In this document: positions 26,785 through 35,794 of the stretch, in pieces | Position numbering within the stretch: the first letter of the stretch is position 1 | How the letters are laid out: every line of letters starts with the position of its first letter | From: Sulfitobacter sp. HGT1 | GTDB lineage: Bacteria > Pseudomonadota > Alphaproteobacteria > Rhodobacterales > Rhodobacteraceae | Length of the DNA: 64,000 nt | Assembly (NCBI RefSeq): GCF_013282155.1 | Contig: NZ_BLWI01000008.1 | Location: forward strand, 620,001 to 684,000 | Direction: 5' to 3' | Position numbers and translations under genes: made by a program | The notes under the pieces: generated by a model | Told to the model about the DNA's origin: nothing | Database searches by the model: none | The model's input: the letters and a program-made list of their open reading frames with translations, nothing else

Positions 26785-28641
26785 ATGAGTGATGTAACCT
26801 ATACTTCCAAAGAGCTGCTTACGTGGCTTTGGCACGACTACCTGAAAAAGCACTTGTGGCTGCTGGCTTTGGCCGTTGTTTTCATGTCGGTCGAAGGGTC
26901 GACCCTTGGGGCATTGGCCAAACTGATGCAGCCCATGTTCGATCAGGTTTTTGTCGCCGGCAATGAATCAGCGCTTCTATGGGTCGGGCTGGTGCTGGTG
27001 GGAATTTTTGTTCTACGCGCTGCGGCTGGCATTGGTCAAAAGGTGCTTTTGACGCGGATCGCCCAGACCTCGGCTGCGGATATGCGGATTGATATGCTGA
27101 ACCGTATGATGATGCAGGACGGGGCCTTTCATCAGGCCCACCCGCCGGGGTTTCTGATCCAGCGGGTGCAATCGGATGTGAACGCGGTCAATGACGTGTG
27201 GCGTGCGATCATCACAGGCACGGGGCGCGACCTGATCGGGTTGTTTGTCTTGCTGGGCGTCGCGATTTCCATTGATCCGGTCTGGGCCTTGCTGGCGTGC
27301 GTCGGCGTGCCGTTGATGGTGATGCCTGCCGCCCTTGCGCAACGGTTTGTGCGCGCACGCTCGCGCGAGGCGCGCGATCTGGGGGCGCATCTGTCAACCC
27401 GTCTGGACGAGGTGTTCCACGGCATCGTGCAGATCAAACTGAACGCGCTGGAACGCTATCAATCCGACCAATACCGCGACCTGACAAAGACCTATGTGAA
27501 AACCGAAGTCCGCGCCGCCTTTGGCAACTCCGCCATTCCGGGGATGATCGACATCATGTCGGGCATCGGTTTCATGGCCGTGATCCTGTACGGCGGTTCC
27601 GAGATCATTTCCGGCGACAAGACCATCGGCCAGTTCATGACTTTCTTTACCGCGATGGGTTTCACCTTTAGCCCGTTGCGCCGCCTGGGCGGCATCAGCG
27701 GCTTGTGGCAAACGGCGGCGGCAGCCCTTGAGCGGATCAAGGAATTGATGGATGCGCCGGTTACACTGAAATCCCCGAAAAAGCCGGTGGCGCTTCCTGC
27801 GGGATCGTCTGACATCGTGCTGGACGGGGTCAGCCTGTCTTATGGCGAGGCAAAGGTGCTGGACGATCTGTCCTTGACCGCTATTGCGGGCCAGACCACG
27901 GCGCTGGTGGGGGCATCGGGTGCCGGTAAATCCACGATCTTTAACCTGCTGACACGGCTGATTGATCCGCAATCGGGGACCGTTACCATTGGCGGCGTCG
28001 CCCTAAAGGACATGAACATTTCAGACCTGCGCGGCCTTTTCTCTGTCGTGACCCAAGAGGCGTTGTTGTTCGATGAAACCCTGCGCGAAAACATCGTGTT
28101 GGGCCGTGAAAACGTGTCGGAGGAAGAATTGCAATCGGTGCTTGAGGCGGCCCATGTTGCCGATTTCATTCCCAAGCTGGAACACGGGCTGGACACCCGC
28201 GTCGGCCCGCGTGGCTCCGCGCTGTCTGGCGGGCAACGTCAACGGGTCGTGATCGCCCGCGCGCTGCTGCGCAACACGCCGATCCTGCTGCTGGACGAAG
28301 CCACCAGCGCATTGGACGCCCAGTCGGAACAAGTTGTGCAACAAGCGCTGGACCGTCTGTCCCAAGGGCGCACCACAATCGTCATCGCGCACCGCCTGTC
28401 CACCATTCGCGGCGCGGACAAGATCGTGGTGATGGACCGTGGCCGCATCATGGACGAAGGCAAACACGAAGAACTGCTGGCACGCGGCGGCATCTATGCC
28501 GATCTGTACCGGCTGCAATTCGAGGATGGCAAAACCATTTCGGACCGGCGCAATTCGAATGCCTTGCGCGCGTTGGAAAAGGGGCTCAAGCCGACTGAGC
28601 CAAACCTTCTGCAACGGATTGGCCTGCGTCTGTTCGGGTAA
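26785..28641 (+). CDS. MsbA-like ABC exporter (fused permease and ATPase)
   Basis: A half-transporter of 618 residues, acting as homodimer in the inner membrane. ATG 26785 is preferred to the upstream GTG at 26773. Six transmembrane helices occupy the first ~330 residues. The ATPase domain shows Walker A GASGAGKST, Q-loop TQEALLFD, signature LSGGQRQR, Walker B ILLLDEATSALD and H-loop IAHRLST. Family members flip lipids such as lipid A or export drugs and peptides. The C-terminal tail of about 40 residues is polar. The cargo cannot be told from the context. Confidence 0.9.
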   Translation: MSDVTYTSKELLTWLWHDYLKKHLWLLALAVVFMSVEGSTLGALAKLMQPMFDQVFVAGNESALLWVGLVLVGIFVLRAAAGIGQKVLLTRIAQTSAADMRIDMLNRMMMQDGAFHQAHPPGFLIQRVQSDVNAVNDVWRAIITGTGRDLIGLFVLLGVAISIDPVWALLACVGVPLMVMPAALAQRFVRARSREARDLGAHLSTRLDEVFHGIVQIKLNALERYQSDQYRDLTKTYVKTEVRAAFGNSAIPGMIDIMSGIGFMAVILYGGSEIISGDKTIGQFMTFFTAMGFTFSPLRRLGGISGLWQTAAAALERIKELMDAPVTLKSPKKPVALPAGSSDIVLDGVSLSYGEAKVLDDLSLTAIAGQTTALVGASGAGKSTIFNLLTRLIDPQSGTVTIGGVALKDMNISDLRGLFSVVTQEALLFDETLRENIVLGRENVSEEELQSVLEAAHVADFIPKLEHGLDTRVGPRGSALSGGQRQRVVIARALLRNTPILLLDEATSALDAQSEQVVQQALDRLSQGRTTIVIAHRLSTIRGADKIVVMDRGRIMDEGKHEELLARGGIYADLYRLQFEDGKTISDRRNSNALRALEKGLKPTEPNLLQRIGLRLFG

Positions 28642-28670
28642 ATCGGGGCTGCGGGTAAATCGGCGCGGGT

Positions 28671-29345
28671 TTATTTGCTATAGGCCTTTGCCAGGTCTTG
28701 CGGGGATACCCCTGCAAAATACCGGATCAAGCTCCACAAGTTGCGCCCCCCGCGGCGCAGCCACCCCGCCTTGTGATATTTGTCGGCCGAGGTGATCGCA
28801 GCGCAGTCGATGCGCGTCAGATGCCCTTTTAGCAGGCGGGCCATGGCCACATCCTCCATCAAGGGTTGATCGGGATAGCCACCCAGCGACTGGTAGAGCG
28901 TGCGCGGCAGCAAAAGCCCCTGATCGCCATAAGGCAGCCCCAAGCGGCTGCGCAGATTCGCCCAGCCCGCCACAAACCGCGCGGCAAATCCGGTGCTGTC
29001 AAAACGCAGTTGAAACCATCCGGCCTTGCGCCCCTTGAGATGGGCAATCACCGGGCCTGTCCAGCCTTGCGCCAACTGCGTGTCGGCATGCAGGATCAAC
29101 AACCACTCGCCCTTGGCCTTGGCGCAGCCGCGGCGCAACTGCCCGCCCCGCGATGCCGCCCCTTCGATGATCTGCGCCCCCCAAGCGTCGGCGACGATCC
29201 GCGTGGCATCCTCTGACCCGCCATCCGACACGATCAATTCGCAGATCAACCCCGCATCGACCCCTTCCATCAAAGCGGTCAGACAGTCCGTCAGACTGTG
29301 CTCCGCATTCAGCGTCGGAATGATCACGGTTATTGGCGCAGGCAT
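28671..29345 (-). CDS. Family 2 glycosyltransferase (TIGR04283-like)
   Basis: A 224-residue GT-A glycosyltransferase without obvious membrane helices. ITVIIPTLNAE begins the Rossmann-like half, and LHADTQLAQGW contains the DxD-type metal site (HAD). The segment LPYGDQGLLLPRTLYQSLGGYP is characteristic of the TIGR04283 group, which was named for arsenosugar gene neighbourhoods. No arsenic genes are adjacent here. Acceptor and sugar are unknown. It converges with the MsbA-like gene. Confidence 0.82.
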   Translation of the reverse strand: MPAPITVIIPTLNAEHSLTDCLTALMEGVDAGLICELIVSDGGSEDATRIVADAWGAQIIEGAASRGGQLRRGCAKAKGEWLLILHADTQLAQGWTGPVIAHLKGRKAGWFQLRFDSTGFAARFVAGWANLRSRLGLPYGDQGLLLPRTLYQSLGGYPDQPLMEDVAMARLLKGHLTRIDCAAITSADKYHKAGWLRRGGRNLWSLIRYFAGVSPQDLAKAYSK

Positions 29346-29411
29346 GGTTGCCCCTTTCGGCTTTTGGTCGGCCTGATATATGTCATGCCATCAAACGCAA
29401 GGAAAAGCGAT

Positions 29412-30155
29412 ATGAACGACCGCCGCATCCTGAAACTCTCTGGCGCAGATACCCGCAGCTTTTTGCAGGGTCTGGTCACCAATGACGTGAACAAACTGGA
29501 TCAAGGGCCGATCTATGCCGCGATCCTGACGCCGCAAGGCAAGTTCATCGTCGATTTCTTTTTGTCCGCGCAAGGCGATGATGTGCTTTTGGATGTCGCG
29601 GGCGACAGCGCCGATGCGCTGGTGCAACGGCTGAGCATGTACAAACTGCGCGCCGACGTGAAGATCGAGGCCAGCGGCCTGCATCTGCACCGCGGATTGG
29701 GCGAAGCGCCCGCCGACGGCTATGCCGATCCGCGCGATGCGAATATGGGCTGGCGTGCCTACCGCGATGCGCCACAGACCGATGACACGACAGATTGGGA
29801 TGCCTTGCGCGTGGCATATATGATCCCAGAAACAGGTGCCGAACTGACCCCCGACAGCTTCATCCTAGAGATGGGATTCGAACGCCTGAATGGCGTTGAT
29901 TTCCGCAAAGGCTGCTATGTGGGCCAAGAGGTCACAGCGCGGATGAAGCACAAGACAGAACTGCGCAAAGGGCTGGCCAAGGTCAAGATCAGCGCGCCGG
30001 TCGAGGCAGGCACCGAAATCTCGGCGGATGGCAAACCGGCGGGCACCGTGTTCACCCAAGCGGGGGACCATGCGCTGGCCTATCTGCGCTATGACCGGGC
30101 CACAGCGGCAATGCAGGCCGAGGGTGCCACGGTGACGATGGTAACAGACGGCTGA
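29412..30155 (+). CDS. ygfZ: Folate-binding YgfZ/GcvT-like protein
   Basis: A 247-residue protein with the YgfZ signature KGCYVGQEVTARM near 178-190, whose Cys is required in E. coli YgfZ. The N-terminal LKLSGADTRSFLQGLVTNDV is the GcvT-like folate-binding part. YgfZ (human IBA57) helps 4Fe-4S enzymes such as the tRNA-modifying MiaB. ATG 29412 is preceded by AAGGAAAAG. It is divergent from the glycosyltransferase and convergent with the CobW GTPase gene, with a double hairpin between them. Confidence 0.93.
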   Translation: MNDRRILKLSGADTRSFLQGLVTNDVNKLDQGPIYAAILTPQGKFIVDFFLSAQGDDVLLDVAGDSADALVQRLSMYKLRADVKIEASGLHLHRGLGEAPADGYADPRDANMGWRAYRDAPQTDDTTDWDALRVAYMIPETGAELTPDSFILEMGFERLNGVDFRKGCYVGQEVTARMKHKTELRKGLAKVKISAPVEAGTEISADGKPAGTVFTQAGDHALAYLRYDRATAAMQAEGATVTMVTDG

Positions 30156-30164
30156 GGCGGGGAT

Positions 30165-30212
30165 CAAAATTTTCCAAAAATTTTGGACCGGAATTTTTGA
30201 AAAATTCCGCCC
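30165..30212. terminator. Bidirectional terminator between ygfZ and cobW-like gene
   Basis: Two A/T-rich hairpins in tandem: AAAATTTT-CC-AAAAATTTT, then the perfect CGGAATTTTT-G-AAAAATTCCG at 30189-30209. Both arms give T runs in either direction, which suits the convergent genes. Confidence 0.7.
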
Positions 30213-30217
30213 GCGCC

Positions 30218-31093
30218 TCAGCCGTGCCACCACGCTGAAATCTCTGCTGCGCTGGTGTCGGCCTTTAGTCCGATCGCTACGACCCTGGTGGCTTGCGCTG
30301 TCTTGACCGGCTTGATGTTCACGCTGGGCCCGACGCAGTGCACTTCCCAGCTGCTGACCCCATCGTGACCGACGAACCCTTTGAAACGAAACACCCCTTT
30401 TGGGCGGCTTTCCAGTTTCGCCCGCAAGGTCGCATGGTCCAGCGCCAGATCACTGTGATCGCTCCACCCCACATAGGCCGCGTGCCGGGCCAGCGTTACA
30501 GCGGGGACAGAGCGTTCCGTGACCCCGAAAACAACCGGTGCCACATCATCGACCTGCGCCAGATCAACCACCAGCGCCCGCGACTGCACCCCCAGCCGCA
30601 ATGCCAGCCCCGGATCGGGCGCATCCTGCTTGCTGATCAACACCAGATCGGCAGCACTGACCTGCCCCGCCACCTGCGCCCCGATCTGGCCATCGCGCAG
30701 CAAACGATCATAGCTTTGGCCGTCCACCACGGTCGCAATGCCGCCATAGACCAGTTCCGGTTCCGCCTGCGCCACTTGGGCAATCCGGGCAGGGTCCGCA
30801 ATGCCGGACGCTTCGATCACCAGATGGTCGGGGCGCTGCGGGCGGTCCAGAACATCCCCGATGGCCATGAACAGATCCGCCCCCATGGTGCAGCACACGC
30901 AGCCATTGGTCAGGGTCATCGTATCGTCGCCCGCATCGGCAATCAGGGCGGCATCAATGTTGATTGCGCCGAAATCATTGACCATGACCATCAGCTTTAG
31001 CCCGTGGTCCTCGGCCAGCAAACGGTTGATCAGGGTGGTTTTACCGGCCCCCAAATAGCCCGAGATCACGGTCAGTGGCAGCCGTGATCTCAT
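30218..31093 (-). CDS. CobW/COG0523 family GTPase (metallochaperone-like)
   Basis: A 291-residue G3E-family P-loop GTPase. The Walker A motif is GYLGAGKTTLINRLL, followed by GCVCC (a CxCC metal-binding motif) near 64-68, Walker B-like HLVIEASGIADP and the base motif SKQD. Such proteins insert or deliver metals (Zn, Co, Fe). The C-terminal CobW domain is present. Its start overlaps the stop of the amidohydrolase gene (ATGA), so the two are translationally coupled. A metal-delivery role for the amidohydrolase is inferred from this coupling. Confidence 0.88.
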   Translation of the reverse strand: MRSRLPLTVISGYLGAGKTTLINRLLAEDHGLKLMVMVNDFGAINIDAALIADAGDDTMTLTNGCVCCTMGADLFMAIGDVLDRPQRPDHLVIEASGIADPARIAQVAQAEPELVYGGIATVVDGQSYDRLLRDGQIGAQVAGQVSAADLVLISKQDAPDPGLALRLGVQSRALVVDLAQVDDVAPVVFGVTERSVPAVTLARHAAYVGWSDHSDLALDHATLRAKLESRPKGVFRFKGFVGHDGVSSWEVHCVGPSVNIKPVKTAQATRVVAIGLKADTSAAEISAWWHG

Positions 31094-32715
31094 AGCAGGT
31101 GCACACGCCCCCCGAACACCGTCCCAAGGACCGGCACGTCTTTCAACGCCATCGGGTCAACGGCCAAGGGATCATCACCCAAGGCGACGAAATCCGCGCG
31201 TTTGCCTGTCTCGATGCTGCCGATCTCGCTGTCCAGCTTCAACGTATAGGCCGCCCCCATGGTAATCGCGAACAGCGCTTCTTCGACGTCGATGCATTGC
31301 GCGGCCCCCAAGGTGCGCCCCGACATGGTCTGCCGGTTCACGGCACACCACGCAGTGAACAGCGGGGCCATCGGCGTTACCGGCGCATCCGAATGGATCG
31401 CGATATTTGCGCCCGCATCAATCGCGCTGCGCGAACCGTCCATGCGTTCAGCGCGGTCAGTGCCGATGGTCAAGGCGGCGTGCTGATCCCCGAAATAGTA
31501 GATGTGGTTGGCAAAGATATTGCAGCACACCCCCATATCAGCGGCCCGCGTGAACAGATCGCGGCCCATCATCTGGCAGTGCTGCAAGACATGGCGGTGG
31601 CCGGTCCACGGATGCTTGCGCAGGGCTGCCTCGATCGCGTTCAGCGACACCTCGGCGGCCTCGTCGCCATTGACATGGATATGCATCTGGATGCCACGGC
31701 TGTGCAATTCGTCAACCAGCGCAAAGATCGTTTCGGGCGGGGTGTTCCAGATGCCATTGGGTTGGCCGCCCACATAACCGGGCGATTTCACCCGAGCCGT
31801 CCACCCTTGGATCGACCCGTCGGTCATCAGCTTGACCGCGCCCAGTCGCAGCTTGTCGGTGCTGCGTTTGGCCAGCGCTTGCGCCTTGTCGGCAATGGCT
31901 TTCGGCCCGTCCATCGCCCCCAAGGCAGGCACCACACGCAAGGGGAAATCATCCGCCCCCGTGACCCGCAACATGGTGGCCACGTCGTCTTCCTCCATCT
32001 GGGAATACAAGTCGGTCACCGTGGTCACCCCCGCCCGGCGCGACACATCGGCATAGGCGCGAATGGATGCTTCTTTCTGGCTGAGACCGCGAAAATCGAT
32101 CCCCAGACGCCGCATGACCGGGAACATCGCGGCCATTTCCTGCAACTCGCCCGTGGGCAGGCCGTCTGGGCCTTTGATCACCCCTTCGGCATTGGTGGTC
32201 TGGTCGAACCCGGCCAGTTCAAGCGCTGCCGAGTTGACGCACATCAGATGAAAATTCGAGAACATGATCGCGATGGGCCGCGTGGGGCTGATCTGGTCCA
32301 GATGCTTTTTGCTCAGCCGTTCGGAGGTCAGAAAGATCGGGTCAAACCCCCAGCCGACCAGCGGTGCGCCGTCCTCCAGCGTTTCGGCATATGCCGCAAG
32401 CCCGCCAATCACCGCGTCAATATCCGTTAACCCCGGCCACAGCTTGCCATCCGGGTCGATCCGGTCGTGAAAACCGGCATAGGCATATTCCCACATCGCG
32501 CCCGCCATCATATGCGCGTGGCCTTCGATGAAACCGGGCATCAGCACGGCACCTTTGAAGGCGTCATCATGGGTGACCACCCCCCATTGATCCGCACAGG
32601 TCGCATCACCCACGGCCAAAATCTCCCCATCTCGAACCGCGACATGGGTCGCCTCCATCCGGTTGATGTCCATTGTGATGATCTTTTTGGCTGAAAAAAC
32701 AACGATATCCGACAT
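31090..32715 (-). CDS. YtcJ-like metal-dependent amidohydrolase
   Basis: A 541-residue amidohydrolase-3 family enzyme. ATG 32715 gives the family N-terminus MSDIVVFSAKKIITMD. Metal ligands are visible as HxH in FIEGHAHMM near 68, IHVNGD, and SDAPVTP near the C-terminus (IAIHSDAPV). YtcJ-type enzymes hydrolyse N-acyl or cyclic amides; the substrate is unknown. A LysR-type regulator is divergent from it, and pieces of a peptide-type ABC transporter lie beyond that regulator. This suggests an ancestral uptake-and-hydrolysis locus. Confidence 0.88.
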   Translation of the reverse strand: MSDIVVFSAKKIITMDINRMEATHVAVRDGEILAVGDATCADQWGVVTHDDAFKGAVLMPGFIEGHAHMMAGAMWEYAYAGFHDRIDPDGKLWPGLTDIDAVIGGLAAYAETLEDGAPLVGWGFDPIFLTSERLSKKHLDQISPTRPIAIMFSNFHLMCVNSAALELAGFDQTTNAEGVIKGPDGLPTGELQEMAAMFPVMRRLGIDFRGLSQKEASIRAYADVSRRAGVTTVTDLYSQMEEDDVATMLRVTGADDFPLRVVPALGAMDGPKAIADKAQALAKRSTDKLRLGAVKLMTDGSIQGWTARVKSPGYVGGQPNGIWNTPPETIFALVDELHSRGIQMHIHVNGDEAAEVSLNAIEAALRKHPWTGHRHVLQHCQMMGRDLFTRAADMGVCCNIFANHIYYFGDQHAALTIGTDRAERMDGSRSAIDAGANIAIHSDAPVTPMAPLFTAWCAVNRQTMSGRTLGAAQCIDVEEALFAITMGAAYTLKLDSEIGSIETGKRADFVALGDDPLAVDPMALKDVPVLGTVFGGRVHLL

Positions 32716-32813
32716 GATGCCCCCTATGTTCCGTTCCACAGCTATCGCAGCTTGGTTCAGCGGAAAAATAGATTTACTGTCTAGAAAAGCCCACAATTTT
32801 AGGGGAATGACCG

Positions 32814-33749
32814 ATGCGCTTTACCTTCAAACAATTGCGCTACTTCGATGCGGCGCTGCGCTATGGCTCCATCGCGCGGGCGGCCGAGGAAATGAATATC
32901 TCGCAATCATCCATCACCGCGGCGATTGACCTGATGGAGGGCAATATCGGCACCGCCCTGTTCCGCCGTATCCCCGCCAAAGGCATCGTTGCCACAGATG
33001 CGGGGCGCGAAGTGGGCAAGCGGGTCGTCGCCTTTCTTGAGCACTGCCGCCATTTCGAAAGCGAGCTGATGAGCCTGCAAGGCAGCCCCACCGGCACCTT
33101 GCGCGTGGCCTGTTTCGAACCCTCCGCCCCCTATGTCCTGCCGCCGATCCTGAAACGGATCTCGGCGCTTTACCCGTCTATCCGCATCGACCTGAAAGAA
33201 GGCGACATGCAGGAAATTTCGCAGCTGTTGAAAGATGGCGGGGTGGATATGGCATTGACCTATAACGTCGGGCTGGCGGCGGATCAGCCGTTCCGGTCCT
33301 TGTTCTTTGCCCGGCCCTTTGCGTTGCTGCCCGCGGACTGGCCCTTGGCCGCCAAACCCGGCCTGACCCTAGACGATTTGGCCGACCTGCCCATGCTGAT
33401 GCTGGATCTGCCCGCCTCGCAAAGCTATTTCAACCGGCTGTTCACCAGTCAGGGCCTGCGCCCGAAAATCGTGCATACCTCAAAATCATCTTCGGTCTTG
33501 CGCGGCATGGTGGCAGCGGGGTTGGGTTATACGTTGATGAATATTCACAACCGTGGGGATGCCGAATATCTGTCGGGCTATGTCACGAGACCTTTGTTGG
33601 GCGACCTCGAAGAACCCGACTTTGGCCTTGCCTATCGTGCCGGAAACGAGAAATCTGCCGTGCTGCAAGCGGTGCTGAAAATCTCGGACGACTTGGTGCG
33701 CGAAGGACAATTCGACAGTCTGGAGCTGCGGCCAGGCATCGCGGGTTAA
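32814..33749 (+). CDS. LysR family transcriptional regulator
   Basis: A 311-residue LysR-type protein. The helix-turn-helix region reads FKQLRYFDAALRYGSIARAAEEM then ISQSSITAAIDLME. AGGGGAATG precedes the ATG. It is divergent from the amidohydrolase/CobW operon with a 98-bp gap, so it probably controls that operon. Its stop codon is immediately followed by the remnant of a dipeptide permease gene, which suggests it was once the first gene of a transporter operon. Confidence 0.88.
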   Translation: MRFTFKQLRYFDAALRYGSIARAAEEMNISQSSITAAIDLMEGNIGTALFRRIPAKGIVATDAGREVGKRVVAFLEHCRHFESELMSLQGSPTGTLRVACFEPSAPYVLPPILKRISALYPSIRIDLKEGDMQEISQLLKDGGVDMALTYNVGLAADQPFRSLFFARPFALLPADWPLAAKPGLTLDDLADLPMLMLDLPASQSYFNRLFTSQGLRPKIVHTSKSSSVLRGMVAAGLGYTLMNIHNRGDAEYLSGYVTRPLLGDLEEPDFGLAYRAGNEKSAVLQAVLKISDDLVREGQFDSLELRPGIAG

Positions 33750-33857
33750 GTGCCTCAGATCCACTTGGTTCTGGGCGTGCTGTTTTTCGCGGCGGCTATG
33801 GTGGTCGTGGTCAATATCATCACCGACCTGAGCGATCGTTGGGCGGAACCCAGATGA
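33750..33857 (+). pseudogene. Remnant of DppB-type permease (C-terminal end)
   Basis: The frame directly after the LysR stop encodes 35 residues ending in IHLVLGVLFFAAAMVVVVN and a last stretch resembling DLxxxxxDPR. This is the last transmembrane helix and tail of dipeptide/oligopeptide permeases. The rest of the gene is missing. It is therefore a deletion remnant. Confidence 0.7.
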
Positions 33858-34039
33858 AGGGGGCGTTGAGGCCGGTATCCGGACGGGACATTGATTGGGG
33901 GGCGGTACCCAGACAAAACGGCCCTTGGGGGCCAGCCCCCAAACCCCCGGAGTTTATTTGGCAAAATGAAGGAGGACAGGCGTGAAATATCCGAATTTTG
34001 ACGCCGTGGTGCCGAGCGAACAGGCGCATTATCTGAAAG
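33858..34039. other. Non-coding stretch between transporter remnants
   Basis: This interval has a G/C-rich inverted motif (GGGGGCCAGCCCCC) followed by TTTATTTGGCAAAATGAAGGA, of the kind seen between Roseobacter genes. A GTG at 33982 with GGAGGA upstream opens a short frame (KYPNFDAVVPSEQAHYL) that has no recognised family and runs into the dppC remnant out of its frame. It may be the head of another broken gene. Confidence 0.4.
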
Positions 34040-34180
34040 GTGATCCTGCCAACTGCCGCCCCGCCCTTGATCGTCTCGGCGACCCTGACCATCGGTGTTG
34101 CGATCCTGTTCGAGGCAGGCCAGTCCTTTTTTGGGTTGGGCACCCCGCCACCAGCTTTGGATGGGCTGGTGGCCTGCCCC
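34040..34180 (+). pseudogene. Remnant of DppC-type permease (C-terminal part)
   Basis: The translation ILPTAAPPLIVSATLTIGVA continues with ILFEAGQSFFGLG. This is the EAA-loop-plus-helix region near the end of DppC/OppC permeases (ILPN...PP, ...EA.LSFLGLG). The upstream three quarters of the gene are missing. The frame runs on into the ATPase remnant. Confidence 0.75.
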
Positions 34181-34186
34181 TGCCGG

Positions 34187-34409
34187 GGCGAGGCGGTGAT
34201 GTATCTGGGGCAGATCGTTGAACCGGCGCAAAAGCCAGGGGTCCGCCCGCGCCATGCAGGTCAAGGGCAACCCGCCCAGCCCGATCAACCCGCTCAAGGG
34301 CAGTGCCTTTGCCACGCGCTGCCCAAAGGCGCGCGACAGGTGCCGTCAGGAAAAGCCGGCGTTGCAAAATCGCAACGATCACGGGGGCACCTGTTCTTAC
34401 CTCGGCTAG
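34187..34409 (+). pseudogene. Remnant of DppF-type ATP-binding protein (C-terminal part), frameshifted
   Basis: One frame reads GEAVMYLGQIVEPA, matching the post-H-loop end of DppF/OppF (VMYLGxIVE). After a +1 shift, another frame reads MQVKGNPPSPINPLKG then ATRCPKARDRCRQEKPAL, which is the oligopeptide ATPase C-terminal domain (GEPPSPINPP...RCP.A...C). The conserved HPYT segment between them is gone. It ends at a TAG at 34409. Together with the two permease remnants it records the loss of a peptide ABC transporter. Confidence 0.8.
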
Positions 34410-34429
34410 GGACGCCTATCCCAGAACGC

Positions 34430-34454
34430 AAAAAGCCCCGGTTATCCCGGGGCT
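34430..34454 (-). terminator. Terminator of efp
   Basis: AGCCCCGG-TTAT-CCGGGGCT forms a perfect 8-bp stem. Read on the minus strand it is followed by TTTTT. It lies 43 bp after the efp stop. Confidence 0.85.
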
Positions 34455-34496
34455 CTGCGCTGCAGCAAAGGCATGACGATACGTCAATGCTGGGCC

Positions 34497-35060
34497 TTAT
34501 GCGCGTTCGGAATATTCCATCGTTTCGGTGTTTACGATGATATCTTCGTCTGGTCCGACGAAAGGCGGCACCATCACTTTGACACCATTATCTAGGATCG
34601 CCGGCTTGAAGGAGTTGGCGGCAGTCTGGCCTTTGACGACCGGCTCTGTCTCGACGATCTTGCAGGTCACTTTTTGCGGCAAGGATGCGTTCAGCGCCTC
34701 GTCCTCGTGATACTCGACCACGACCATCATACCGTCTTGCAAGAACGGGCGGCGTTCGCCCAAAAGTTCGGCGGACAGTTGCACCTGATCATAGGTTTCG
34801 GTGTCCATCAGAACCAGCATTCCTGCGTCTTCATACAGGAATTGTTGGTCTTTTTGTACAAGACGGACCTTTTCAACCTTATCGGCGCTGCGGAAGCGTT
34901 CGTTCAGTTTTGATCCGTTGCGCAGGTTGCGCATCTCGACTTGCGCAAAGGCACCGCCCTTGCCCGGCTTCACGTGATCGACCTTGACCGCGGCCCAAAG
35001 CCCGCCGTTATGTTCCAGCACGTTTCCGGGACGAATTTCGTTTCCATTGATCTTAGGCAT
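34497..35060 (-). CDS. efp: Elongation factor P
   Basis: A 187-residue EF-P that rescues ribosomes stalled at polyproline. The ATG at 35060 ([19 protein letters not shown]) is the usual family start. The modified-residue loop is [15 protein letters not shown], with Lys as the tip residue that EpmA-type enzymes would modify. Three beta-barrel domains are complete. The gene stands alone on the minus strand, with its own terminator. Confidence 0.97.
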   Translation of the reverse strand: MPKINGNEIRPGNVLEHNGGLWAAVKVDHVKPGKGGAFAQVEMRNLRNGSKLNERFRSADKVEKVRLVQKDQQFLYEDAGMLVLMDTETYDQVQLSAELLGERRPFLQDGMMVVVEYHEDEALNASLPQKVTCKIVETEPVVKGQTAANSFKPAILDNGVKVMVPPFVGPDEDIIVNTETMEYSERA

Positions 35061-35280
35061 AGGGTGGCACCATGGCAAAATGTTGAAGATTAACTAGCGC
35101 GACCTATATCTACTACGACGTGGTCACGCAAGGCGGGCTAGCCCCTGCTGCAGCTGCAAAGAGCCATGCGTAAAATGCATAGGTGATATGCAATAAATGT
35201 GTATCCGAATCGCGCTCTTTCAGTCATAAGGAACTCCACGCCTAAATGACAAGAGCAAGAATAATAGAAAGGACGACGAG

Positions 35281-35601
35281 ATGAAAGATTTCGTTGATGG
35301 CACTGCCTTTAACAATGAACAAGGCAACCGTGCCCGGAAACTTTTTGCCGCCGTGGTACTGGCAGCATTGGACGATGCAATTGCAGACGATAAGAAATAC
35401 GGTAATGGCCCTGAACAGATTGCACGCTGGGCGCGGTCGCGCGACGGTCGTGAGGTCCTGAGCTGCGCGGGTATCGACCCGAACGAGCGCGTTGTATCCG
35501 GCCTGATGGATTTTGTTGGCAAAGGTGTCCGTACATCCGTTGCCCTGTCTCGTGAAGAGTCAGAGCGTCGCCATGCGGCACAGCAAGCCGAAGCTGCCTA
35601 A
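35281..35601 (+). CDS. Conserved Rhodobacteraceae protein, DUF6280-like
   Basis: A 106-residue, charged, mostly helical protein recognised from memory as a family restricted to Rhodobacteraceae (DUF6280). There is no signal peptide, membrane segment or known catalytic motif. GGACGACGAG lies directly before the ATG. A long AT-rich leader (about 220 bp to efp) and a strong terminator after the gene mark it as a single-gene unit, probably well expressed. The function is unknown. Confidence 0.75.
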   Translation: MKDFVDGTAFNNEQGNRARKLFAAVVLAALDDAIADDKKYGNGPEQIARWARSRDGREVLSCAGIDPNERVVSGLMDFVGKGVRTSVALSREESERRHAAQQAEAA

Positions 35602-35628
35602 GTCAGCCCAAGGTTCCAGAATTAAATA

Positions 35629-35654
35629 ACGCGGTCTTCGGGCCGCGTTTTTTT
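35629..35654 (+). terminator. Terminator of the DUF6280-like gene
   Basis: ACGCGG-N8-CCGCGT followed by TTTTTTT, 28 bp after the stop codon. Confidence 0.85.
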
Positions 35655-35730
35655 GTGCCGTTTCGGGATTGGGCGTTGGGGTCGGCCGGTTCCGGTTTCA
35701 CTGGCCCACACGGACGGGGGGTTACCCCAG

Positions 35731-35758
35731 AAAAAAAAGCACCTGCCCGCGCAGATGC
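35731..35758 (-). terminator. Terminator of the PopZ-like gene
   Basis: On the minus strand GCATCTGC-GCGG-GCAGGTGC (one G-T pair) is followed by eight T residues. It lies 37 bp after the stop of the PopZ-like gene. Confidence 0.8.
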
Positions 35759-35794
35759 CTTTTCAACCGACCTTAAATCATCTGAACCGACGTT

